A stretch of DNA of 64,000 nt, taken from NCBI RefSeq assembly GCF_014839805.1, contig NC_051126.1:2302609-2366608 (forward strand). The letters run 5' to 3'. Both the position numbers and the translations under genes were made by a program. Shown one piece after another: positions 10,051 to 22,470 of the stretch. Numbering within the stretch: the stretch's first letter is position 1; each line of letters opens with the position of its first letter. The notes under the pieces were generated by a model. That model saw only the letters and a list, made by a program, of their open reading frames with translations, did no database searches and was not told the DNA's origin. The DNA is from Manduca sexta. Lineage: Eukaryota; Arthropoda; Insecta; Lepidoptera; Sphingidae.

Positions 10051-13000
10051 ATGTTCGATCTATAACTAACTACTGTCTAATGTCTTTGGTCAAAAGGTTT
10101 GTAGACGTCAACTTGGGCGATAATAGCTCCGATATACCTAAATGCACGTGTTATTTAAAGTTCATAAATGACGTACGATTATTGCTGGCAATAATTGATC
10201 CGTCTAAATAAGGATTAAGATATCAAAAGACAAAATAATTACAATGAAGACACGATCTGACATACTTTCGGAAATCTGACATTTCTTGGCAAAACGTCTG
10301 GACTTATCACGAAATGTCAGATCTAAAGGTTAAAAGATGTCGCAACAAAGGCGTATCAGAGTATAATATTATCTACAATATTCTACTTATTTAATATTTA
10401 GACAAATTAATCAGTAATCACGTTGGATTTTCAAATAAAACTATTTTCTGAATTTTATCGCGTTTTTTTATGCTATGGTCTTCTCCCGACGCTTCGAAGA
10501 CTGCAGCCTTTCGATTAGCTGTATGTCAAAGAACACATAATTGAATCTATGGCGTTCAGCATGAGATTAAAGAGCAATATATGTGCTATATAGTACAAGA
10601 ATTCTCCTCAAGGAAACATGAAAATTAATGAGCCTACTGCTGATTCGAGTGCCTTTGACATCGTCGCTTTTGTTTTGCATACATTTGAATTTTGTTTGTA
10701 TTTGTTGTTCTAATTTAAGGCAATTAAGATGCCAGCCATCCTATGAATTGTTATCATAAAGTTAAGTTACTGGCAGATCATTTTTAAACTGGGGAGACAA
10801 ATCAACTTCTCGACATGATTGTAGCATTATCATCACCAGCTCTGGAACGTCAACTATTGAACATATTATTATGTCTCTTCCAAAGATTTCTATATCTACC
10901 CGTTGATCTGCATACAGCAACTCCTTATGACCTGATTAACTCTAAAAATATGATTACGATCGTCAAGACCCGTTGCATATCTACAATAGCTTAAATTGTG
11001 TCTACCCGCCTTTCTTGATGTACCCAGAAAATAGAAATGAGCCTTGTTAAAAAGGAATAATAACCTAATGTGTTGTTGTGGTTAAGCATTCTCACAGGCG
11101 AATATAACAATTATATCTGGCCTCCCATCTGACCCATGACTCTCATTAAATACTGAAATATGATAAAACTAAAACTCAATTATTAATACTAGAGATGCAT
11201 AACAAAACCTAGAATGAATCCATCCATATTAATATTTAATTAAAACACTACAGCCATCGCGCAATTTGCCTTCACAACAAATAGAAACAGTTCCATTCAA
11301 AATTGACATCACCCGCCCACAAATTCTACAGCAATAAGACTCCAATTCGCTCGTATCACTCCTAGTCGAGGATATGGGCTGTTACACTCCATGCTAATAC
11401 GCCTGGACTGTTCGCAGACTTTTCCTTTGTTTTATTTAAATTTATTATCAAAGATGCATTTAGCTCCTCTCAGATAGTGTCGGGGCCGTTAAAGGCTCGT
11501 TACGGTGGCTGTTAGCTCGTTAACGTCTGCTCTCTTTACATTTTTTACTTCGGTTTTTATGGCGACCATTGCTTACGTGTATTTTTCACTGGATTGTTAT
11601 GTAAGCCTGGGTAATTTGTGAACAGTTCTTGTTGATAGGTGGTGCTTGGCGTCTTTGTTAGCGCTAATTTATTTTATTGTGTCTGCACTTGCGAAAACAA
11701 TAAAGATAACTTGTTTCGCAGTGAAGTAGCGATGTGCAAGCATTGTTAAAGAATGTTATAGCTAATGTATCTGGGCTCATAACTGGTAGGAATTAAAGAG
11801 TTGTTGTGTTCAACTACGTTATTATTTTCAATAATACATTGATAGGTCGGTCTGGTAATTTTTAGGGAGGCCTATATGCAGCAGTGGACTTTATGTGGCT
11901 GATAATGATGGTAAAGATCGTGTGTTATTACAAGCAGGTTACAAGTAGATAGCAATAAACAAACATAAAGAACATGACAGATATCAATAGCAATGGTGGC
12001 GTTCATTTAAATTCTAACAGCTGATGTAATTACTGACGTTTTTATAACTCATATTATATTTCAGAATCACGGGCCTAATACAGAGCTGTACAACCTTTTC
12101 AATTTGAAGTTCTGATAATAATACTGTAAACAGTTCAATGAGAGTCTTAACCCACAACTCTTTATTACCCCAGGAAGACAGAGTAGCGGAATTGAAGGTA
12201 AGTGGCCACTATTATACACAAACACAAATAACGCTACTATCAACCAACTTCATTGAATCTGTAGTACGCCAGAGTCCGCTTCCATACTTCAACATTTTCT
12301 CAGAAAGTCTTTTAAGCAAAAGCCTAGTGAAGAAGCAAGTAGGTCACCTGATAACACATTTAATAACGACTTGCCAATAAAGAACGGAATAGTGTGTTAA
12401 TCTTTTGGTTGTTCCTCCAAAACTGTTATAGCTTAACGCTCATAATACCTTCCTACGTTATGACTCTCCATCGCCACAATATTTAATGTAGCGGCATTAA
12501 ATTTAAAAAATAATACGGCTTTTAGTACGCAAATGTAAGCAAAATCGTAAAAAAGCTTTAAAGCCAATTTCAATGTCCGCATAACGCGATAAAACCATTA
12601 CCGCGTCACAGGAACGCATAAACTTTGAACATTGAAAAATATAGCCGGACGGTAAAGTTGCCGTCACGGATGGTATGAAAATTATCTGTAATCCTTATAG
12701 TTACTTGTAATTGTGTCTTTGTGAACTTTATGCTTCACACCAACTTAGTGTCCGTACGTCACCTGTGTCCCTCGTTGGAAATCAGCGCTACAGCATCGGT
12801 CATGCTGGTACTGCAGCAAGAAGCTGAATAAGGGTTCCCATTGTTGGCACAATGGGTATAATTATGTATTTTTCTTTATATGTCTTGTTTTTCTTTGCTT
12901 ATATTGTACATTTTATACTGTTATTGTCCCAATAATAAATCTTTCTTTCTTCTTTCTACTCGGCAGTAAATATTATAGAGAACTATAGAAACAGAGTGAG

Positions 13001-13150
13001 CAAGGAAGCAGAATATCATTAAGGTGAGAATGACGGCCTGCTCTACAAATCCGAAGATAAACGATTAAGTTTTCTGAAGCCAATGTGTGATATTCTCTGC
13101 AGAGTGCTTATCGACATGTGTGTTTCTAAAATTGTAACTACTTTTTCCTT
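10051..13150. other. Gene-free AT-rich stretch
   Basis: No gene is supported except the candidate micro-exon at 12174-12197. 10434-10500 holds a copy of the AAAACTATTTT...TTTTATCGCG repeat end. 12890-12957 ends CCAATAATAAATCTTTCTTTCTT, which looks like a retroposon 3' tail. Confidence 0.45.
12174..12197 (+). other. Candidate 24-nt micro-exon
   Basis: A strong acceptor (TTTATTACCCCAG) is followed 24 nt later by a strong donor (AAG/GTAAGT). The enclosed bases read EDRVAELK in phase 0. No neighbouring exon of a parent gene was found, so this may be a chance splice-site pair. Confidence 0.2.
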
Positions 13151-13154
13151 ACCT

Positions 13155-13470
13155 AACAGATCGACACAGGTACCACCGCAATGTACTGGTGGTAGGGCTT
13201 TCATATGTGAGAGTCCGCCTGGGTAGATACCACCGCAATGTCTATTTCTGCCGCCAAGCAGCAACAGTGTATACTTAGTCACTTTTATGTTCCGGTTTGA
13301 AGGACATTGTAGCCAGTGTAACTACTGTACAGAATAACATTTAACATGAGCGCAGTGGAATATCAAACAATACTTTGTAATACAAGGTGTTGGTGTTTGT
13401 GCTGTCTATGGGCGGTCGTATCGCTTACCATCAGGCGAACGACAAGCTCATCTCGTCATTAAAAGTAATA
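13155..13470 (+). repeat. Dispersed repeat ending in GGGCGGTCGTATCGCTTACC
   Basis: Landmarks in order: TACCACCGCAATG, TTTCTGCCGCCAAGCAGCA, AAGGACATTGTAGCCAGTGT, GAGCGCAGTGGAATA, GGGCGGTCGTATCGCTTACC, AGGCGAACG. The same order occurs at 22195-22470 and partly at 14610-14750. It is non-coding and common in Lepidoptera; its class (SINE or LINE tail) was not resolved. Confidence 0.65.
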
Positions 13471-13861
13471 AACCATCTAAACTCAATAAAGAATTTGATC
13501 CCTATAAAATATATGATTCCTGTGAGAGTTTTATTTCAGAATCTATATTAATCACGCAAACGAGAACATAAGGAAACCCGTGAACTCGTGAATATGCTGA
13601 TGAGCGAATAGAAATATGCAAAAATTTCGAGGGAGCACGTTTGCTCTGCTAATAGAGTACATATAACGGTATTTAAATTAGAAAACAACTTCGCATTAAA
13701 TTGCTACTCGTGAATTTTAATTATGTTGAATAAACCCATCATGTTAAATTGAAGTGGATGAGATTATGCTGAAATTAACCTTAGAATCGATAATGTGAGA
13801 GCTTCTAAACTGGGTTACATTTACGCCGCCAACAACTGTGTGCAAACATTGTACTTCCTGG

Positions 13862-14523
13862 CAGTGGCGAAGCGTCCATACAAGCCGATTCCTACCGGGT
13901 TATCTTTTGCGAATTAGTTAAAAATAATAAAAGAAAAACATAACAATATAACTAGAATAATAATAGAATATTCAATAGTCATCTTATAAATTTACTAAAT
14001 TAAATCAATACTTCAATGATATCTGTCGTTCATATCAATTCGTTAAATCGTAACTCGCGCGCAATGCTCGCGCCTTATAGTGTTTGAACTTTGAAGTGAA
14101 CCCGGCGGCGCATAGCTTCCCGTGCGATATTGTTGTCTCTTTCAGATGCAGCGCGGCGTCTTTGTCTAATCTTTGTAGGTGTTGTTTGTGTGTAGGTGTA
14201 CTTCAGGATAACCCGAGAATTTGCGGCTTCATGTTGAGCCATTGGCACGAAATGTTTTTAATAATTTAGAATGTATTATTAGTGTTTGTGTATAGTGTGC
14301 GTTATTAATTCTTATTGGACTCTTTTAGGTAACTATGTTCAAAATATGTGATTATTTTGTAAATTTAGAGACTAGACTTATACTTAATGTTTATGTTAGA
14401 AGGAAAATATTAAGTATTATATTTTACTGATTTTAATTTATTGTGAACAGCGGATTATATGTTAACTGTAGGTAAAAATATTTCCTCGGGTTCCCTTTTG
14501 AAAAATTTCACCCTTCGCCACTG
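13862..14523. mobile_element. Non-autonomous hAT-like transposon, 662 bp
   Basis: Perfect 11-bp inverted termini CAGTGGCGAAG and CTTCGCCACTG are flanked by CTTCCTGG (13854-13861) and CTTTCTGG (14524-14531), a 7/8 match to an 8-bp target duplication, the hallmark of hAT. The interior is AT-rich with a GC-richer patch at 14090-14170 and no transposase. It is the longest member here of the family that includes 1263-1439 and 51748-51884. Confidence 0.75.
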
Positions 14524-14609
14524 CTTTCTGGGAATTAATAGCTTAGGGTGACAAAGGCACTTGCCAGGAAGTTATACCTAAGGTGTATAGAAATACTAAG
14601 TCATAATAA

Positions 14610-14750
14610 TAGTGTGTAGTCACTGTTGTGTTCCGGTTTGAAGAACATTGTAGTCAGTGTAACTACTGGACATAATAAGACTTAACATCTCATGTCTCAG
14701 GATGACGAGCGCAGTGGAATAACAAACAATACTTTGTAATTCACATTCAA
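14610..14750 (+). repeat. Partial copy of the 13155-13470 repeat
   Basis: Carries TTGTGTTCCGGTTTGAAGAA, GTGTAACTACTGGACATAAT and GAGCGCAGTGGAATA in the same order, and stops before the GGGCGGTCGTATCGC module. Confidence 0.6.
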
Positions 14751-17574
14751 TCAGATATAAAAAAGTTTACCGCTGACATAGATAAAAAAGTTTAAAATAT
14801 AATATTATAATCAATACCAAAAGTCTCAAAATATGTTATATCCCTGATCTGTTAACCTATATTCCCTTCTAGAGTTTGTCAATAACAAAATAGAAATTGT
14901 ATAAAATCCTGTAGATCAATACATCAAATGTTTGAAAATTACGTTAATATCAAAAGATAAGCAGAAAATCCTAAAACAAATACAATAAACATAAACGATT
15001 CGGAAACAAACCGTTTGTGCGAAGGATTTTCTCAAAAGGAAATATGGAAACCGCAAATTCTAACTTAAATCTAGGGCTTGTGTATTTTTTATGTGAAGTT
15101 TAAGATGAACAGACGTAAATCTGTTTTACTCAGCTCGTATTTTGATTCCTTGATATTGTAAAAAGAAATTGTATTTACGAACAGCTAAGTTCAACATTAG
15201 CTTGTACATCTTGACATGTTTTGTGTACCTACGTTGCTTATAAAAATAACATACATTCGTGCAATCATGATGAATGTTAATTAGCCATTACACTTCACCA
15301 TATTCATTTTGGTCTTAAGGCTCATAATACCAGGACAGCGGGGCGGGAACAATGACGTTTATAGTATATTTTTATTATTATTACACCTCTGTACAGCCCT
15401 AGCAGCTCGCATTGATACGGCCCGAGCGTCGACCGCCGTCGCCATGACAGTCGAACACAATGAATTTATTAGTTAAAAAATAAGGTAAACAGTGTATACT
15501 TAGTACGTATGAAATGAAACGTTTTTTTTTTCATTTACAGTTGGAGTATAATTTGTACATCGTCTAAAAACACAGGAAGGCATTTTATAAAAATACAAAA
15601 AGTTTGTAAGTCGTAGTAGTAGCATTGACTAAGCGAATGTCGGGCAATTACCTTGCTTTCGTCTTGCCAGTATTGAGCTCGGACAACTATGTAATAAAAA
15701 CATCTTAGGGTGGGAACGACAGTACGGAATGTCCTTAGAGAAGTAAAAAAAAAATTTAGTTCGTGGCAACAGCAAAAGTAGTGGAAAGCGGCTCTATTTG
15801 GCTGCTGTGCCACCGTCGCTCCCACTTTAGTCGAGATCACAGCCGAAATTAACCTAAAGCTCACTGAAAACACAACTACCTAATTAAAAACAACACGCCA
15901 CATTAAAAGAAAGAAAAAAACTGACAGTTCCAAATTTAAAAATGTTTTTTTTTGCGTGTAGATACGGCCAGTATCTATTAAAGTTTTTTGCTCGTAATGA
16001 TGTTCCCAAACAAGCCAGATTTCTTGTTGGAAGGCGGTCGGGGCAACAGTTTACCGCATTGTTCTATTTGAATATAGAACGCCAAGGAATTCCGACTCAA
16101 AAGGCTCCGTTGCTACAACGAGCACGACTTTGCGGTTGAACGTCAGGCGCATTTAGAACTTGAATGGATTACTTTACTAAGTATCAGATGTTTAAGGAGA
16201 CCCACAGACATAAAGAATGGAATAAGCAATATTGTCAGAAAATTAACCAGAAAAAGTTATAAATCGAATGTGCGGCCGCCGCCGCTCGTTCATTAAAAAT
16301 GGGAGATATTGACTACGTATTTGCTCTATCTCACAATTTTATGTTTTGATATTTATTTTAGAGGGAGAGACGGGGAGAAGTGGGAGGGGGTAGGGAGGTC
16401 AAAAAATGTAATTTGATGTAGGATTGCTAAATTTTATTTCGTTACAATAAAATTAGTTTTATTTAATTAATCTTAAAATTTGCTTTTCTCTTAAATTTTT
16501 AAGTAGGTACTTAAGAATTTATACGCATCTGTAAAGTAAATAAAAAATATATTATTTGTGTTAAATTTAAAACGAATTAAATTATAATCTGCGATATTGA
16601 CGTGGCTGTATGGACTAGAATCTTTGGCTTTCCACACAAAAGGGAATATTATCAGATATTTTTTTTTTTCGTAATATTACTCCTTTACGTAGGCGCTAGG
16701 ACTTACAAAAAGATTTATATGCAAACACGTGTGCTAAATATATTTAAATTAATAAATATTATTAAAAATATGTGAATTATAATGTTCAAAATAATTCTAA
16801 ATATAATTATTTTTTTGTTACATATTTACGGCATAGTATTGAATTAAATTGAACATTAAACTAAATTAGATTAGTAAACACATAAATACCGCCCATTACT
16901 AAGTTCCATACATCTGTTCATTTACTGATAACCAATAAATTTCTTCGAACTTATAGTACGTACTCCAAATGTTTCCTTTGCCCGCACCACTGGCACACGA
17001 AAACAACGCGGATACTATCCGCAAACCAATTCAACGCGCAGACGGGACAATCTCACGGTTTTATTACAACTATAAGTTACTAGAGATGTTGGGTATTTTT
17101 CTTTCCTACTACCATCCAGTTGTGTATGTTCACTGAGACATAAGAAGTAGCATTTGTTCCCTAGTTCTTTTTATAGTTTTCGAATAAAACTACAAAGATA
17201 TTTTAAATGGCGTACACGTCTGTATTATGCGCATTTTTGATAATAAGGAAATAATTCTATAGAAAACTCTTCGAGAGAAATGTGCGTAAGCTCACAATTC
17301 TCATGTTGTTGTGTAGACGTTATGTAGCACAATAATGGTTCACTGGGCTTGTATTCATTAAGTTAAAATGCTGAATCGTACGCTATATCGCACACAAATG
17401 CAAACCCCTCCACAAATTTTATGTTTAAAATAAAAAAACTAGCACAAAGCTTGTCCTACTGATTTAAGAATCTAACTCAGCACTTTACCGACTTCACGGT
17501 CTCTGTATATAACAATAATAAAATAAAATAAACTTCACACACCCTCAAAATTTAATAAAGGCGTACATCACTTT
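14751..17574. other. Gene-free AT-rich stretch
   Basis: Nothing recognised. A 65-codon open frame near 15942-16139 has no recognisable domain, start context or splice partner. A purine-rich run (GGGAGAGACGGGGAGAAG) lies near 16365-16390. Confidence 0.45.
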
Positions 17575-17800
17575 TACTGCCTCGGTGGCGTAGTTGTACT
17601 GCATGCGCGGTACGACAGCGCTCTGAGGTCCTGGGTTTGAATCCTGGATCGGGCAAAGTGATATTTGGGTTTTTTTGCTCAGTATCAGCCCGGAGTCTGG
17701 AATTTGTGCCCGATATGGCGATAGGCTCGCCCCTCCGAAGTTTACTGGTAGGTGTCTCATATGTGAGAGTCCGCTTGGGTAGGTACAATCGGACAAGTTG
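17575..17800 (+). repeat. tRNA-derived SINE
   Basis: An A-box-like GGTGGCGTAGTTGTACTG is followed by B-box-like GGGTTTGAATCCTGG, then GGGCAAAGTGATATTTGGG and TGTGCCCGATATGGCGATAG. The same SINE is at 55652-55897 (minus), 59855-60100 and 42187-42365. Not a functional tRNA: no cloverleaf closes. Confidence 0.7.
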
Positions 17801-17842
17801 GTGCTAGTACACTTCCAAACACATTTTGCTTGACCGGTCTAA

Positions 17843-19916
17843 TGTCCCGAGATATTTAGACACGCCCCTGTCTCATATTTCACCAATTACGACAGTTTTG
17901 GAGATGTGCGAAAGGAACAGCAGATAACTATTATTGTTTACTTTAGTTGTATTTTACTGGTTGACGACGCGCACGCAACTATTGAGTACCAGTAGTATTT
18001 TGCTCACAATTATTTTTTCGTTTACGGACACCGATATCTTGCCACTACGTAAACTTATGTTCGTTTACTGGACTCTTAATTACTTAGTCGCCGACCCGTC
18101 ATGTGACTACTGCACCGTGGATTATATATTCCGGGAATTAAATATTACAGTAAGTAAATCAGTCATACTATACTATATAATATTTTAATATTAATTTTAA
18201 CTAGTGGACGTTAATATGCGAGGGAAAAATATCGTCAGCACAGAGAACTAATAATTAAAATTTTGCAGTTTTAAGAAAATCGCGGTTTATGGCTTTTTTT
18301 TAATTATTGGTCATCATAATTAATTATATTTAAAGCCAACATAGACCACCTTTTTAAGCTCTTTTAAATATAATTATAATATTATTGAGTTTTGATGAAT
18401 ACTTATTCCTTTAATTGTGTAAAACAGACTTCAATATGCTACTTATTATATTTTATATTAATCCTTAAGTTATCCTATCTATCGTAGGGTCAAATATGAT
18501 TAGTCATTGGTGTGTTTTTTTGCCAAAAAAATTAACATAGTGCTATTAATCATACTTGTAGTAATCTATGTAGTATGTTATTTAAGTTGCTTTACGTATA
18601 ATCAAATGTCAAAATATTGAAAAGAATTATAATTGGAAAACTAAAAAGTACTCAATGCAAAAATAAACTACTTCGACGGGTATACTCACTATAGTTATAG
18701 GTGTTACCTATCTTTTCTTGATCTCAGTTAAAAATTCAGAGTTTTCGATATTGAAACAGCAGTAGCATTAAGCGTAACTTTTACCGTCGACTTTTAATAG
18801 TAAACTCTAATTTAATGTTGGGAATATATTAAGACAGGCCGGTAAGCCTTTTAGTCCAGTCAATAAGCTCAAAAAGGTGTCAATTTATGTATTATAAAGA
18901 TCCAAAAATATGAGTGATAGCTCATTCGATTTGGATAACATGACGTCTAGAAAAATAATCTTTAGTGTTCATTGGCACTTAAAAAAATACAATTGTTATT
19001 AAGAGGATAAAGAGGTTCTTCGATAACTTAAAAAATATTAATATGTAAGAAATAAGGAGGAAATTTCCAATTTAAAGAAGTCACGACGCCCGAAATTCTA
19101 TCTCCTTTATTAATATTTTTTATTTAATGCCAAAAATATAGACGAGTATAAATAATTTATTGATAGGCGATAATTTGTTTTTATTACAGTAATATTGCAT
19201 AGCCAACATTTTTATTGCTGCACATGTGCAGTATAAAAAGTGTAAAGATTTCACATAAAAAGGGTCTTTGTTACAGGACGACATTTTTTTATGTTTTTGT
19301 TAACCCCGGTTCCACGTCGACGCCTTTATCGGAAAGCGGCGTTCATTGTTTATTGAATTTAGACGAGTTTAAAGATTTTAAGAAGTGGTATTATGATTTC
19401 TTACTAGAGTAATTAACTATGTCGGCGCGTTTGTAAGATCCGCTTATAGACGTTTAAGTTCCACCCAGTTTAACCCAGAGGTTTCTGTTATTATTGTTTC
19501 TTTTACAACTACATAATATGTAGCACTGAATTAAAGTAGAATTACAATCCGATTTAATGCAAATTTGGGATTTTTATCTCAATAAAATGTGTGCAATTAT
19601 GGAAAACAGAGCTAATTTTTTTTTTTACTTAATTTGGATTATTTCGTACTTGACCCACGTATTTTGTGTCGGCCGCACTGGCGTTCTGCTCCCATATAAA
19701 TTTTATTATTTTGGCACTGTAGTCATTACGTTAAAATATTATTAGAATAATAGATTTTAGTAATTAATATATAATTTAATTGTATTACAGAGAACCACTG
19801 TCCCTCGATGGATACACTAGGATACGGATGAGAGCTCCATCGCTAACCGATCCAGATCGCACACTCTACTCAACCTGCCTGCTGAGCGTATCAAACTTGT
19901 AATGAATACAATTAAA
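17843..19916 (+). pseudogene. Possible coding fragment or lineage-specific gene, unrecognised
   Basis: An open frame at 17843-17991 (residues include NYDSFGDVRKEQQ and a hydrophobic ITIIVYFSCILLV run) ends in phase 2 at a possible donor CA/GTAGTA. A GC-richer segment at 19791-19902 follows a good acceptor (TTAATTGTATTACAG) and in the matching phase reads EPLSLDGYTRIRMRAPS... to a TAA, with ATTAAA at 19911-19916. A second coding-like segment ends at 18149 before GTAAGT but is in another frame. No in-frame ATG starts the first piece and no family is recognised. It may be a decayed gene, part of a larger gene, or chance. Confidence 0.25.
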
Positions 19917-21900
19917 TCATATCACTGAAGTAACAAAAAAATGTGTTTTATTTACATGGACTTTCTACGAAATTTCATTTTACATGTGTATCTCATTATT
20001 TGTTGGTATAGCAAATATATTATCTACTATATTCGATTTTAACTTTTGATAATTATATATCGTAGCGATATGTGCGTGAGCCTCATCGACTGGTTCACAA
20101 AACGAGCCTATTGAAATAAATCATTTTATTTGAAAGATTTGATTGTGAGATTTTAAAAAAATTATTTACTTTAAATATTACACTTAAAATGAACTCTTTG
20201 CAAATATAAACGTTATTACATTTGGAAGGCATCCCGAAAATAAGTTAAGTAATCAAAAATCTTGTTTAGTTATCTCTGAAAATAATTACTGCGAATAACA
20301 TTTTTTTTTCAAATTTTCTTATTTTTAAATTTTTCCCTTTATATCCGCAAATGATAATAATAACACTTACTTATGTAAAAAAAAACAGGTAGTTATATCT
20401 TTTGACGAATCGTGAAATTATTTGTATGAATTACTCAGCCATGACTTTTCTTTCTTATTTTTCTTATCAATGAAGGGTCTAAACTTATTATTGTAATGAC
20501 TCCAAGTTACTAATTTTTGGCACATTATTATTCAATAAGTTTGAGGTTGGTTGGAATTTATTCGAAACAAAAAACCAGCGCCCATACAAAAAACGGACAT
20601 GTCCTTTAAAAAGTAAATAAAATGTTCAAAAAAGCATAAAAAAAATTGAGAAAAAATATAATAATTTCTAATAATGAAACGAATAACAATAATTTATGAT
20701 TATGTGAATGATTGAACAAATGAAATAAACTGAACTGTTTAAGTAATTTTTATAATTCAAAATTCAATCATAATATGCAGCTATTAAATCGGTAAAAAAA
20801 TCAATAACTGTAAGTTGATTATAGACTTTGGGTTTTAACTGAGCGAAAACTAAATAATTGGCTAAAGAAAGTAACTAAAATTTACAAACTGGACATGTGC
20901 AGCAATAAAATGTTAGCCTTGCAAATATTACTGTAATAAGAATTCAAATCAACGCCTACACTTATAATCTTTAAATGCCTCTAAATTCAATAGCATAACA
21001 ATAGACTCAGTTTAACGATAAATGCGTCCACGTAAGACCGGTGTCAATACAAACATTGATAAAAAATGCGCTCTTTAACAAACCATTTTTATGTGATATA
21101 TTTATTCTTTTCAAACAACATCTGCAGCAATAAAAATGTTGGCCTTTCAATATTACTTTAATAAAAGCATATTACCGCCTACACATAAAATCTTTAAACT
21201 CACGCCTCAAATTCAATAAATAATAATCGCTGCATACCGATAAGTAGTCCAATTAACTACTTCAAAAGGTGTTAAATAGTTCAAATTAGGGGATGAAAAA
21301 AAGGTATTTCGTTATTAACTCAAAAACTATTCATATTTAAGATAAAAAAAAGATCATTAAGAGGAAATAAAAAAAAAACAATATCTCCAAGAAGCTAATA
21401 ATTTTAGGTCAATTATTTTAACTTTAATGTTAATACATATTTGTAAATACAGAGATTGGAATAAAATGTTACCGTCTAAGTTTTTGAAATTAAATAAAAT
21501 AACAATTCAAATAATGAAATCTATTAACTATGATTTATTATTATAATATGAATTATTGAACGAATTGAATAAACTGAACAGTTTAAATTTTACGATTCAA
21601 AATTCAATCATAATATTATGCAGCCATTGAATAAATTAATTATAGACTATGGGTTTAAAGAGACCGAAAACTAAAAAACGGCTTAAAAAGTAGCTAATCA
21701 TAATTTACTTACAAAATATAGTTGTGACAAATATGGCGGAAATTGCTTTAAAATGATTATTTTTGAATACAACATAAAGTTTGGTTTGTTAAAAGTTAAA
21801 AAGAAGGTAATCAGGCACATAATATGATATAAAATAATTAACGTAATGTCGTTTCTCATTTATTAAAAAATAATGCCAAAAAATTCAACAATAAAAACAC
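18190..21900. repeat. Very AT-rich region with diverged block repeats
   Basis: Outside the fragment above, no gene. Block B (TGTGCAGCAATAAAATGTT, then ATCTTTAAATGCC) occurs at 20885-21060 and 21115-21260 and, inverted, at 19180-19420. Block A (AATTCAAAATTCAATCATAAT plus flanks) occurs at 20690-20885 and 21530-21715. The copies are well diverged, so this looks like an old, rearranged repeat. Confidence 0.5.
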
Positions 21901-22194
21901 TGTAAATCGCGATTGTCTCCAAACTATAAATTTTTGTTATTACGTTCTTTACGCCGACGATATGCATCTTACAAGTATAGGAATTATCGTCATAGCATAG
22001 ACGTGCGCGCATCAATTTTAATTTCGTTTTCTATTATACACTCAGCAGCGGTTCAGTGGTGTTACGTAACGTCATTGGAAGTAGCCAGCAGGCCAACGAC
22101 TAATATCGATCTATGCAATTGATCCCAAGCCCCGCCTCCCAAACGTAGTAAAACAAATTTGCCAAGTTATTTTGACCCTTAGGGTGGTCGACCG

Positions 22195-22470
22195 CCAACT
22201 TTGCTGATTTTACATACCTCCGCAATTTCTATTTCTGCCGCCAAGCAGCAGTGTATGGTCACTGTTGTGTTCCGCTTAGAAGGACATTGTAACCAGTGTA
22301 ACTACTGGACATAATAAGATTTAACATCTCATGTCTCAGGATGGCGAGCGCAGTGGAATACCAAACGATGCTTTGTAATTCAAGGTGTCGGATGGTGTTT
22401 CTACTGTTTATGGGCGGTCGTATGGCTTACCATCAGGCGAACGGCAAGCTCGTCTCGACATTTAAAGCAA
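22195..22470 (+). repeat. Second full copy of the 13155-13470 repeat
   Basis: Contains TTTCTGCCGCCAAGCAGCAG, GACATTGTAACCAGTGTAAC, ATGGCGAGCGCAGTGGAATA and GGGCGGTCGTATGGCTTACC, then AGGCGAACGGCAAGCTCGTC, ending in an A-rich run. More complete than the copy at 13155-13470. Confidence 0.7.

Noticed and set aside
9636..10051. Overlapping open frames on both strands
   Set aside because: Lie in a GC-rich repeat fragment; no domain or start context, and both strands open equally.
15942..16139. 65-codon plus-strand frame
   Set aside because: No recognisable family, no splice partner, and ordinary length for chance.
17600..17660. Possible tRNA gene (A and B boxes)
   Set aside because: Same sequence recurs at four other places followed by the same body; a SINE promoter, with no closed cloverleaf.
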